The notes beneath the pieces are model-generated. The model searched no databases and was not told the DNA's origin. It worked only from the letters and a program-made list of their open reading frames with translations. From the NCBI GenBank assembly GCA_003141795.1, contig PLNO01000230.1:1-24473 (forward strand): a DNA stretch of 24,473 bases. Direction: 5' to 3'. Positions 16,826 to 24,473 of this stretch are shown here, piece by piece; within the stretch, counting starts at the first letter, position 1, and every line of letters begins with the position of its first letter. This DNA comes from Spirochaetaceae bacterium. Its GTDB lineage: Bacteria > Spirochaetota > Spirochaetia > SZUA-6 > Fen-1364. The translations under genes and the position numbers were made by a program.

Positions 16826-17784
16826 CCGATGCCTACCAGCGGTTCAGCGCTCTGTTGAGGAGCGGCAAGTACCGCGACGCCCTGGATGTCGTCGAGCGGG
16901 AGCTTGTACGAACCGGGGCGGGGGACGCCTTCTGGCTCACGCAGAAGTCCAGCGCGCTGAACCGCTCCGCGGATCACGAAGCGGCGCTCGCGGCGGCCCG
17001 CGCGGCTCTGGCCACGGAGCCATCCAATCCGTATGCCATACATGCCGCGGCCGATGCCCTGCTCGGTCTGCATCGTCTCGAGGAGGCCCTTGGCCATTAC
17101 CGGGAGATCGTCGATCACGAGAAGATCGGCTCCCGGGCGCGCGCCGGCGTTTTCGAGTGCCTCGAGCGCCTGGGACGATGGGAGGAGCTGCTGGAATCCC
17201 TCGGCGCGATTCCGGAAAAGGAGCGATACCCCTGGCGCGTGAAGGCGCTGCGTTCGCTGGGCAGGACCGCTGAGGCCATGGCGGAATGCAGGCAATGGCT
17301 AACCGATCGGCCCCATCATCCCCCGGCGTTGTGGGAGCTTTCGGAGCTCGAGGTCGCCGCCGACGGGCTGGACGTCGTGCGCTCCCGCTACGAGCGGCTG
17401 GCAAAGATCCCGTCCCTCCCGGGCGTTTATCGCGAGATATACGCTTCCCTCTGCAAAAAAGCGGGGCTTCCCGAGCTTGCCTTGAAGGAATACGGGAAAA
17501 TCGACATGTCCACAACGGGGACCCGGGTCCAGAAACAACAGGCCTTCCTCATGGCAAAGACCGGCCGGGAGCGCGAGGCCATCCCGCTCCTGGAAGAGCT
17601 TCTCATCATCGATCCGAAGGATGTGTACCTTCATTCCAGCTACAATGCGGCGTGCGGTCGCGTCAACGACCTGGAAAGGGCGATCGATTTTTACATCCGG
17701 CTCATGGGAAAGTTTCCCGAGGAAAAGGGCCTGTACGGGAGGATCAACAGGTTGAAGAAGAAGCTGGAGGCGCACGCGCCGTGA
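16822..17784 (+). CDS. TPR-repeat protein
   Basis: The 320-residue, all-helical protein consists of tetratricopeptide-like repeats from near the N-terminus (YQRFSALLRSGKYRDALDVV) to the C-terminus (ERAIDFYIRLMGKFPEEKG, then a basic helix RINRLKKKLE). Good units include DHEAALAAARAALATEPSNP and HRLEEALGHYREIV. No signal peptide or catalytic motif is seen, so it is probably a cytoplasmic scaffold. GAAGG lies 5 nt before the ATG at 16822. It overlaps the SWIM gene by 4 bp at its start and the large ATPase gene by 4 bp at its end (GTGA, 17781-17784). That tight coupling suggests a complex with fixed stoichiometry. Whether it binds the ATPase or a phage protein cannot be told. Confidence 0.85.
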   Translation: MTDAYQRFSALLRSGKYRDALDVVERELVRTGAGDAFWLTQKSSALNRSADHEAALAAARAALATEPSNPYAIHAAADALLGLHRLEEALGHYREIVDHEKIGSRARAGVFECLERLGRWEELLESLGAIPEKERYPWRVKALRSLGRTAEAMAECRQWLTDRPHHPPALWELSELEVAADGLDVVRSRYERLAKIPSLPGVYREIYASLCKKAGLPELALKEYGKIDMSTTGTRVQKQQAFLMAKTGREREAIPLLEELLIIDPKDVYLHSSYNAACGRVNDLERAIDFYIRLMGKFPEEKGLYGRINRLKKKLEAHAP

Positions 17785-20700
17785 GCGAAACGCTTCGCGT
17801 CGGAGACCTGATCGACGTTCCTCCGATCCGCACGGTCATCCGTCTGGCCGAGGGCGAAGAGCAGCCCGGGCAGATCGCATCGAGCTTCGTCTTCACCTCC
17901 GAGGTGTTCGCGCATTTCAGCGTGCTCTCCGAGGCGCTGGGATGCGGCAAGGGCCAGCGATATTTTCTCCAGGGCGATTTCGGCTCCGGCAAGAGCCATT
18001 TCCTGGCCGCCCTGCGCGCATGGGTCGCGGGCTCCGCGGGCACGGAGGTCCTTGCACAACGCCATGCGGGCCTCGGCCGTCTTGCTGAAACGGGGAAAAG
18101 GTTCCTGCCTGTCGCAATTTCCCTCGTGGATCATCGCAGCTCCACTGACCTGGAGACCATCGTGGTCGATGCGGCGGCCCGGGCGCTGGGAACCGATCCC
18201 GGTGCATGGCGCTCCGATGATCGGTCGGGCACTTTCCAGCGCATGCTCTCCGGAGTCGGCGGAGCCGGGTATGCCGGCATGGTCCTTCTGATCGACGAGC
18301 TTTCAGAGTTCTTCCGCTCGAAGCCCACCCCACAGGCGTTGAACGAGGATGCAAGGACCCTGCAGCTTCTGGGCGAGCTTGCTGGAGGGAGCCCCCTGTG
18401 GATCGTGGCCGCGGTCCAGGAATCCATCGAGCGCACGGGTGACCTTTCGCAGGCGATATTGCGAAAAATCAAGGACCGTTTCCCCGTGAGGCTTGCTCTC
18501 TCCACGCTGCACATCAAAGCCCTCATTTCGGAAAGACTGGTGCACCGCAAGCCCGGCGCCGAGGATTCCCTCCTCCGCATCTACGGGCGGATTCGCGGCC
18601 AGTTCCCCGGCTTTCGTTCCTCCTATGAGGAGTTTCGGAGCGTCTATCCCGTGCATCCCACCACCATTTCCCTTCTGGAAGGGTTGGGCGGGCTCTTTTC
18701 ACAGCATCGTGGCATAGTGGATTTCGTCCACTCGCGCATTGCAGGCGACGACAGCCGCTCGATCCCCTCGCTCCTGACCCGGCCCGCGGACGAGCTCCTG
18801 GCGCCCGACAGCATCTACGAGCACTTCAGCCAGCGGCTGGCCGAGTTCTCCGCGTTCCACGTGTATCCCCGGCACATCGTTCCGCATCTGGACGAGGTGA
18901 TCGATACGACTCTCACCAGCCCCGAGGACCGTGCCCTTGGCCGCAGGGTCGTGCGCATGCTCGTGCTGTACCGCATCCATCCCACGGCAACGCCGCCATC
19001 GGTGGCCGAGCTCGCGGAGCTTGCCTCGTGCAGCCTGGATGCGCACTCACCCGAGCTGAACGCGCGGTTCCTTGCCGAGGCGATCCTGGACCCCGTTGCC
19101 GCGGCAAGCCGGTTTCTTGCCAGGGTTGCGGATCCCTCGGGCGATCCCCTTGCCGCCCGGTACCACATCGTCACCGAGGACGATCCGGCCAAGATCCTGG
19201 CGGCACGGATCGCGCGCGTGGCCGCCGAGCCTGCCCCGGATGATTCCCGGCTATTGCTCGCGCCCCTGGCCCGGCTTTCGGAGTCGGATGCGTGGCCGGG
19301 AAAGGCATTGCTGGCCGAAGGGATGCGGCGCACCGTGGCGTGGTTGGGGAGCGAGCGCAAGGCGTTCCTCTGCTTCCTCTCTCCTGGCGGGGAGGACGCC
19401 GCACGGGAACGGATCGGCCGGGAGATCGCGGATGACTGCGATTTCGCGGTGGTCTTCAGCGTCGGCCGCACCTCCTTCACCGCCGAACATGCCGCCGTAT
19501 GGGAGGTCCGTGTCCCCGATCATCAGGAGCCATTGCGGGAGTTTCTCGCCTCGCTCCTCGTCTCCTCGGAGCTCAAGCCCGGCAATCCCGCCGAGGCGCC
19601 CCTCATCCCCGTGGCGCAGGACCGGGTGGGCAGGCATCAGGCCGCGGCCTGCCAGGCGGCGCTGGATGCCTTCTATCAGGGGGAGTTCATCAACCCGGGA
19701 ATGCGGGTGGAAGCATCGGTACGCCAGCTCAAGCGCTTCGACCGCCTCCTGGAGAGCGCGGCGGAAACCGTGCTGGAGGGCCGCTATCCCCGGTTTCGTG
19801 AGGTGGCGCCCCGGCGCTATCCCGCCTCGGCACGGATCTACCAGCAGCTTCTGGAGGAGTTCGTTGCTCCCGGCAGCCTCTCTCTGAACGAGGCCCGGGC
19901 GCGCTCCCTCGGGCCCGCCATCGACGGCCTCGCCTTTCCGCTCGGCCTGGTGGAGATCAAGCGCAGCTCCTACATTTTCTCGCCGAACATCGCCGGCCAC
20001 GCGCTCGTGGCCTTTTTCTTCGGCCTTCTACACGCAGCCTCGGCAACCCCTTTGAACGAGGCGCTCGGGAAACTGCAACGGGGGGCATTCGGCCTCCCCC
20101 ACGACACGGCTCTCTTCCTGGTGGCAGCCATGGCCGCGGGAGGGTTGATCAGCGTGCGCAGGAGCGGCCGGGCCATCCCCCTGGAGCACCTGGGGCTTCA
20201 GACCGTGGAGAAGGCGGAGGAGCTGCTTCCCGGAGAGCTGATCGGCAGCGCGGACCGTTCGACGCTGCTCACGGAATGTACGTTTCTCTCCGCGGGAGCC
20301 ACTGATGAAGGCTTCGGTCTCCGGCAGCAGCGGGACGCCTGGAAGGAGGTCGTGAAGCTCCGCGAGTCCGCGGCCGGGGTGGTCTCCGACATACGGGTGC
20401 GTCTTTCGCGCGTGGCCGAGTTTTCCTCCTTTGCCGGTTTTGATTTCAAGGCCCTGGAGAGGAAGCTGGCGGGCCTGGAGAGGGTCGCCGGGGAGATCAA
20501 GACCTCGTTCGGGGCCAAGGAGGGACTGGAGCGTTTCCTTGTCGCGTGGCGGGGAACGGGGCTCGAGGCGAAAGACGTCGAGCTCCTCCGCAAGCTGGAT
20601 CGCTTTCTCACGCAGGACGCGGAGCAGTTCGTCTTCATTGCGCACTATCTCCGCCACGCGGCCGTCGAACGCGTGTTGGGTCTCTTCCCCGAGCTTGCCG

Positions 20701-22580
20701 CCCTCCGGGACGAGATCGACGGGCTGACGGCCGACCCGGCCGCCGGGGTGGTGGAGGACGGCGGGGAGAGGCTCTCCACGCTCTTCGCCCACTTCCGCGA
20801 GCGCTACATCGCGGTCTACAGCCGCCTGCACGAGGAGTTCCACCGGGCCACCGAGCTTTCCAAGCATGCCCAGCGCGCGCTCGGCGCGGTCCGTCTGCTC
20901 GCCTCCATCGAAACGCTCGACAGGCCGTCCGGCCTGGATCCGTTCCTGCGCGACCTCGACCACCGCGAGCCTCCGCGATGCACCCGTCACGTCTCCGAGG
21001 AGCTCCTCCGCTCCGCCGTGTGCGGCTGCGGGTTTCTGCCCGGTGAGCCTCCCAGGGCAGGGGCGGTCGGGCGGCCCGAGGAGCACATCGAGCAGGCCCT
21101 TGCCGCGTTCCTGGAGGAGCTGCGTTCCCCTCGCGTCAGGGAGGCCGTATCGGCGCGCGCTTTTGCCCTGCTGGACGCGCATCCGTCCGCCTCCCAACGA
21201 CTATCCGATCTCGCCTCGTCCCTGGCAGGGGAGGCGGTGAGCCCCGCGTCGCTCATCGACAGCCTGGATGCGTCGCTCTGCCGGGAGATCGAGCAGGCCC
21301 TGGCGGGCAGCGTCCCGCTCCACCACGTCAGCCTGGAGGACCTCACGCGGAGGGTGACGGGACGGAGGCTGCCTGCCGAGCGGATAGAGGCCATGGTGCA
21401 CGAATGGCTGGCCGGCGCCGAAACAGATGCCCTGGTGGCCGTCGATGCCGGGGACGCAGGAGCGCAGGCGTCCCGCGACGATCCGCTGGCATGGTGGGGC
21501 CTCCTTCACGCCGGGCTGTTCGGCGGCGATGCCCCCGGGGGCAGTGCCGCCGTCGGGCTGGCCGGCAGGGTGGCGGCCCGCGTTGCGGCCATGGCCGACG
21601 CGCTGGAGGCCCGCCACCCCTCTGCCGGCCTTGTCGAAGCGATGCGCCGCGCCGCGCCTGATGAGGTGCTGCGATTCATCTCCACGGAGCCGGTGCACAC
21701 CCGCGCGGTCAGGGCGGCCTGGCTCGTCCTCGCAGAACGTGTGTTGAACGGCGAAAGGCTCGCGGTGGACGCACTGCCGCATTCCCTTCACGCCGATCCC
21801 GAAGAGGCGGCGCGCATCCGGGGGCGCCTTACGGCCGTTCTTCACTATGCCTCGCTCCGCGAGACGGCATACCCCGGACACCTCCAGGCCCGGCTGTGCA
21901 TCGATGAAATCCGAAGCGATCCCTGGTCCACCGACGAGCTGCGACGCGCCGCTGCGCGGGCTCAAGCGGAGCTGGAAGACACCGGGGCTGCATGGCTGGC
22001 GGGGCTTCCTCCGGCCGCCGCGCTTTCCCTCGCGGAGAGCCCCCTCGTGCTCTTCATCGACGGCGTCCCGCCCGACCTGTGGCTCAGCCAGCGGGACCTC
22101 ATCGAGCGGGCTCTCCCCGGCGTGACTTTGGAGTGGCTGCGGCTCGAGGGAAGGGCCGTCACAACGGATTCCCTTACGCTGCAGCTGGGGCTGGCGGGAG
22201 ACCCGATGGAGGTGCTGGCGGCGAACGGCATCCCTTACGTTCAGCTCACCGGCAGGGAAGAGAAAATGGCCGCCACGCTTTCCGCTTCCCTTGTCGCAGG
22301 CAAACCCTGCGTGGTGCGCGTTTCTCTCGTGGATCGCGCCGCCCACCATGGCGAGCTGCGCCTCTCCACCATGGCGGAAGCGCTTGGAAGCCTCCTGGAG
22401 GAGATTCTCCCAGCCGCGGTCTCCGTGTGCCGCACGGACGGCAGGCATCTCATACTCACCACCGACCACGGCCTTTCATTCTCGGACGGCGGGCTTTCTC
22501 ACGGCAGCGGCGGGCTGTTCGAGCGCGCGATCCTTCGCGCCACCTGGAATCCCATGGCAAACGCTCCGACCCTGAGATAG
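17781..22580 (+). CDS. BrxC/PglY-like P-loop ATPase fused to a PglZ-like phosphatase domain
   Basis: The 1599-residue product starts at a GTG overlapping the TPR stop. The N-terminal ATPase has Walker A GDFGSGKSH (Gly65 to Ser72) and Walker B VLLIDELSEFF (Asp172-Glu173), the arrangement of the BREX/Pgl ATPases BrxC and PglY. Around residues 755-800, LQRGAFGLPHDTALFL and LVAAMAAGGLISVRR resemble the helical or winged segment shared by those ATPases. The last ~200 residues look like PglZ: VLFIDGVPPDLW (Asp1427), then TTDHG (Asp1562-His1563) and GGLSHGSGG (His1574), positions expected for metal ligands of the alkaline-phosphatase superfamily. The middle (about 800-1400) is helical and unassigned. 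BrxC and PglZ are separate proteins in known BREX loci. Confidence is high for the ATPase and moderate for both family names. Confidence 0.72.
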   Translation: MSETLRVGDLIDVPPIRTVIRLAEGEEQPGQIASSFVFTSEVFAHFSVLSEALGCGKGQRYFLQGDFGSGKSHFLAALRAWVAGSAGTEVLAQRHAGLGRLAETGKRFLPVAISLVDHRSSTDLETIVVDAAARALGTDPGAWRSDDRSGTFQRMLSGVGGAGYAGMVLLIDELSEFFRSKPTPQALNEDARTLQLLGELAGGSPLWIVAAVQESIERTGDLSQAILRKIKDRFPVRLALSTLHIKALISERLVHRKPGAEDSLLRIYGRIRGQFPGFRSSYEEFRSVYPVHPTTISLLEGLGGLFSQHRGIVDFVHSRIAGDDSRSIPSLLTRPADELLAPDSIYEHFSQRLAEFSAFHVYPRHIVPHLDEVIDTTLTSPEDRALGRRVVRMLVLYRIHPTATPPSVAELAELASCSLDAHSPELNARFLAEAILDPVAAASRFLARVADPSGDPLAARYHIVTEDDPAKILAARIARVAAEPAPDDSRLLLAPLARLSESDAWPGKALLAEGMRRTVAWLGSERKAFLCFLSPGGEDAARERIGREIADDCDFAVVFSVGRTSFTAEHAAVWEVRVPDHQEPLREFLASLLVSSELKPGNPAEAPLIPVAQDRVGRHQAAACQAALDAFYQGEFINPGMRVEASVRQLKRFDRLLESAAETVLEGRYPRFREVAPRRYPASARIYQQLLEEFVAPGSLSLNEARARSLGPAIDGLAFPLGLVEIKRSSYIFSPNIAGHALVAFFFGLLHAASATPLNEALGKLQRGAFGLPHDTALFLVAAMAAGGLISVRRSGRAIPLEHLGLQTVEKAEELLPGELIGSADRSTLLTECTFLSAGATDEGFGLRQQRDAWKEVVKLRESAAGVVSDIRVRLSRVAEFSSFAGFDFKALERKLAGLERVAGEIKTSFGAKEGLERFLVAWRGTGLEAKDVELLRKLDRFLTQDAEQFVFIAHYLRHAAVERVLGLFPELAALRDEIDGLTADPAAGVVEDGGERLSTLFAHFRERYIAVYSRLHEEFHRATELSKHAQRALGAVRLLASIETLDRPSGLDPFLRDLDHREPPRCTRHVSEELLRSAVCGCGFLPGEPPRAGAVGRPEEHIEQALAAFLEELRSPRVREAVSARAFALLDAHPSASQRLSDLASSLAGEAVSPASLIDSLDASLCREIEQALAGSVPLHHVSLEDLTRRVTGRRLPAERIEAMVHEWLAGAETDALVAVDAGDAGAQASRDDPLAWWGLLHAGLFGGDAPGGSAAVGLAGRVAARVAAMADALEARHPSAGLVEAMRRAAPDEVLRFISTEPVHTRAVRAAWLVLAERVLNGERLAVDALPHSLHADPEEAARIRGRLTAVLHYASLRETAYPGHLQARLCIDEIRSDPWSTDELRRAAARAQAELEDTGAAWLAGLPPAAALSLAESPLVLFIDGVPPDLWLSQRDLIERALPGVTLEWLRLEGRAVTTDSLTLQLGLAGDPMEVLAANGIPYVQLTGREEKMAATLSASLVAGKPCVVRVSLVDRAAHHGELRLSTMAEALGSLLEEILPAAVSVCRTDGRHLILTTDHGLSFSDGGLSHGSGGLFERAILRATWNPMANAPTLR

Positions 22581-22582
22581 CC

Positions 22583-24473
22583 GTGCAGGAGGAGCTTGAA
22601 GGACAGATCAAATCCGTCATCTGGAGCAGCGAGGATGGCGGATTCAGCATCATGCGCCTGGTCCGCGACGGCTCATCCGAAACGATAACGATCACCGGGT
22701 ACCTTGCGGGTACGAGCCCCGGCGAGAGGGTACGGCTGAAGGGCCAATGGGAGACGCATCCCAAATACGGCCGTCAGCTCAAGGTGGAGGAATGCGTGCC
22801 GCTCCTTCCCGCCAGCGCCGAGGGCATCGAGCAGTACCTCGGCTCGGGGCTCGTCGAGGGCATCGGTCCGGCCATGGCCGGGCGGATCGTGGCCCGGTTC
22901 GGTGAGGAGGCGCTTCACGTGATCGACGAAACGCCCGGCCGTCTCTCCGAGGTCCAGGGGATCGGCCCGAAACGGATCTCGGCAATCACCAAGGCGTGGC
23001 AGGGGCAGCGGGGAATCCGGGACACGATGCTTTTCCTCCAGTCCCACGGCGTGAGCCCCGCGTATGCCGCGCGGATCTACCGGCAGTACGGCGACCGTGC
23101 CGTGCAGGTCGTCAGGGAAAATCCCTACAGGCTGGCGCAAGATATGGAAGGGATCGGTTTTCTCCTTGCCGACAGGTTCGCACGCGGGCTGGGGTTTAGC
23201 GTTGATTCACCCGCCCGGGCTGAAGCGGGCATCATGCACACGCTGAAGGCCTCCTCCGAGGAGGGCCACCTCTTCCTTCCCTCCACCGAGCTTCTCCAGC
23301 AGAGCCAGAAGCTTCTGGAAAGCGACCGCGCGATCATTGCCGGGGCCCTTGAGTCGCTCATCGCCAGCGGCCGGGTAAAAGCGGAAAGGCTTGGTGCCGT
23401 GCCGCCCGTGACGGCCCCGGCGCCTGCTCAGGCCATGCCGCCCGCGCCGTCTACTCCGGCCGCTGTACCCGGCGAGCCGCCAGCCGCCGACACGGCGGGG
23501 GGACCGCCCGTCCTCGGTGAACGCGCCATCTACCTCCCCGCGCTGCACGCGGCAGAGACCGGGATCGTGACCGAGCTGGAGCGACTCCTGAACGCACCGC
23601 GCTCCCTTCCGCGAGTCGAGGCCACGGAGGCGGTCGCCCGGGCCCAGAAAAGCCTCTCCATCACCCTTGCGCCGAAACAGGCGGAGGCTGTGGCCAGGGC
23701 GCTCCGGGAAAAGCTGCTTCTCATCACCGGAGGACCGGGGACGGGGAAGACCACCATCCAGCGGGCGCTTCTCACCGTCCTGGATCACATCAATGCGCAG
23801 CCTTTGTTTGCCGCACCCACCGGGCGCGCCGCCAAACGCCTTGCGGAAGCAACCGGGAGAGAGGCGCGGACGATCCATCGGCTTCTGGAGTTCGCCCCTC
23901 ACGAGAAGCGCTTCCGCCGCGACAGAGACGAGCCCCTGGAGTGCGACCTTCTCATCGTCGACGAGGTATCGATGATCGACGCACCCCTCATGCACGCTCT
24001 CCTTTCGGCGCTTCCCTCGGATGCCTCGCTGATCCTGGTCGGGGACGCGCACCAGCTTCCCTCGGTCGGCCCCGGGACGGTCCTGGCCGATCTCATCGCC
24101 TCGGGCAGGCTTCCCGTGGTGGAGCTCACCGACATCTTCCGCCAGAGCGAGGACAGCAGGATCGTGACGAACGCCCACCGCATCAACCTGGGGCTCTCGC
24201 CGCTGGCCAACGATTCCGAGGAAGGTGGTGATTTCTTTTGCATCGAGCAGGAAGATCCGGTCAAAGTGGGCAGAACCATCGTCGAGCTTGTCTGCCGCCG
24301 CATCCCCCGGCGCTTTCACCTGGATCCCGTGGACGACGTGCAGGTATTGTCCCCGATGCACCGCGGGGATGCGGGCGTGGAAAACCTCAACCGCCTGCTC
24401 CAGGAGGCGCTGAACCCTTCGGGATCCGAGGTAATGGCCCGAAGCAAGACCTTGCGCGTGCACGATAAGGTGA
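22583..24473 (+). CDS. recD2: RecD2-type SF1B DNA helicase (5' part, cut by window edge)
   Basis: About 630 codons are visible; the family is usually about 730-800. An N-terminal OB-like segment (EGQIKSVIWSSEDGGFSIMR) is followed by tandem helix-hairpin-helix motifs (VEGIGPAMAGRIVARFG near residue 92, VQGIGPKRISAI near 124). The helicase core has Walker A ITGGPGTGKTT (Lys389), Walker B LLIVDEVSMID (Asp460-Glu461), VGDAHQLPSVGPG and LTDIFRQS. RecD2 unwinds DNA 5' to 3' and acts outside RecBCD in repair. An Ala/Pro-rich linker at about residues 272-308 separates the N-terminal part from the core. The start is a GTG at 22583, 2 bp after the ATPase gene stop, with no clear ribosome binding site, consistent with coupling. 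It may be a dedicated subunit or simply a housekeeping gene. Confidence 0.93.
   Translation, partial: MQEELEGQIKSVIWSSEDGGFSIMRLVRDGSSETITITGYLAGTSPGERVRLKGQWETHPKYGRQLKVEECVPLLPASAEGIEQYLGSGLVEGIGPAMAGRIVARFGEEALHVIDETPGRLSEVQGIGPKRISAITKAWQGQRGIRDTMLFLQSHGVSPAYAARIYRQYGDRAVQVVRENPYRLAQDMEGIGFLLADRFARGLGFSVDSPARAEAGIMHTLKASSEEGHLFLPSTELLQQSQKLLESDRAIIAGALESLIASGRVKAERLGAVPPVTAPAPAQAMPPAPSTPAAVPGEPPAADTAGGPPVLGERAIYLPALHAAETGIVTELERLLNAPRSLPRVEATEAVARAQKSLSITLAPKQAEAVARALREKLLLITGGPGTGKTTIQRALLTVLDHINAQPLFAAPTGRAAKRLAEATGREARTIHRLLEFAPHEKRFRRDRDEPLECDLLIVDEVSMIDAPLMHALLSALPSDASLILVGDAHQLPSVGPGTVLADLIASGRLPVVELTDIFRQSEDSRIVTNAHRINLGLSPLANDSEEGGDFFCIEQEDPVKVGRTIVELVCRRIPRRFHLDPVDDVQVLSPMHRGDAGVENLNRLLQEALNPSGSEVMARSKTLRVHDKV

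Noticed and set aside
17286..17780. An N-terminal extension of the large ATPase by 165 residues
   Set aside because: The extension is an alternative frame of the TPR gene; the GTG at 17781 in a GTGA overlap gives a sensible start.
20028..22469. Two long minus-strand frames (389 and 422 codons) opposite the large ATPase gene
   Set aside because: No family resemblance, and they overlap each other; they are antisense shadows of the 1599-residue frame.
16082..24473. Calling the right-hand operon a canonical BREX locus
   Set aside because: PglX methyltransferase, BrxA, BrxB and BrxL are not visible, and the ATPase and PglZ-like parts are fused, so only a relationship can be claimed.

Overview
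The window is GC-rich, coding-dense bacterial chromosome. Gene content (Tex, acetyl-CoA synthetase, PduO-type cobalamin adenosyltransferase, an MMPL-type RND pump, a YghO-like GNAT protein, RecD2, several VapBC modules) and the long antisense open frames typical of high GC fit a deltaproteobacterium-like organism (Desulfobacterota, Syntrophobacterales or Desulfuromonadales type). That placement is inference from gene families; there is no rRNA in the window. I saw no tRNA, rRNA, CRISPR array or intact insertion sequence.

Left part (1-7553, all minus strand): the N-terminal two thirds of the RNA-binding accessory factor Tex, preceded by a tight four-gene cassette that reads RND/MMPL transporter, GNAT acyltransferase, HxxxDG condensation-type acyltransferase, MATE exporter. 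Spacings of 10 bp, 12 bp and an ATGA overlap indicate one operon. Two transporters around two acyltransferases suggest acylation and export of a lipid or other small molecule, by analogy with MmpL/PapA pairs.

Centre (7742-13030): a peroxiredoxin-like thiol protein converges on acetyl-CoA synthetase through a hairpin that overlaps its stop codon. acs has its own recognisable promoter. Upstream lies an overlapping pair, PduO-type ATP:cob(I)alamin adenosyltransferase followed by a small ferredoxin-NADP-reductase-like flavoprotein, which could supply the low-potential electrons adenosylation needs. Divergent from it is a 473-residue conserved protein of unknown function.

Accessory patch (13055-15927): an AbrB-type VapBC module, an LCM-family SAM methyltransferase, a roughly 500-bp stretch of gene debris including the C-terminal end of a HEPN protein, and a second VapBC module with a ribbon-helix-helix antitoxin. 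Both antitoxin promoters sit inside inverted repeats and appear to start transcription at the start codon.

Right part (16082 to the end, plus strand): a four-gene, translationally coupled operon that I regard as the most interesting item. It encodes a SWIM zinc-finger protein, a TPR protein, a 1599-residue protein joining a BrxC/PglY-like P-loop ATPase to a C-terminal PglZ-like alkaline-phosphatase-superfamily domain, and a RecD2-type helicase that runs off the window. BrxC/PglY and PglZ are the two core proteins of BREX phage defence and are normally separate. No PglX methyltransferase, BrxA, BrxB or BrxL is visible, so this looks like a BREX-related but distinct nucleic-acid-processing or defence system that may continue beyond the window.
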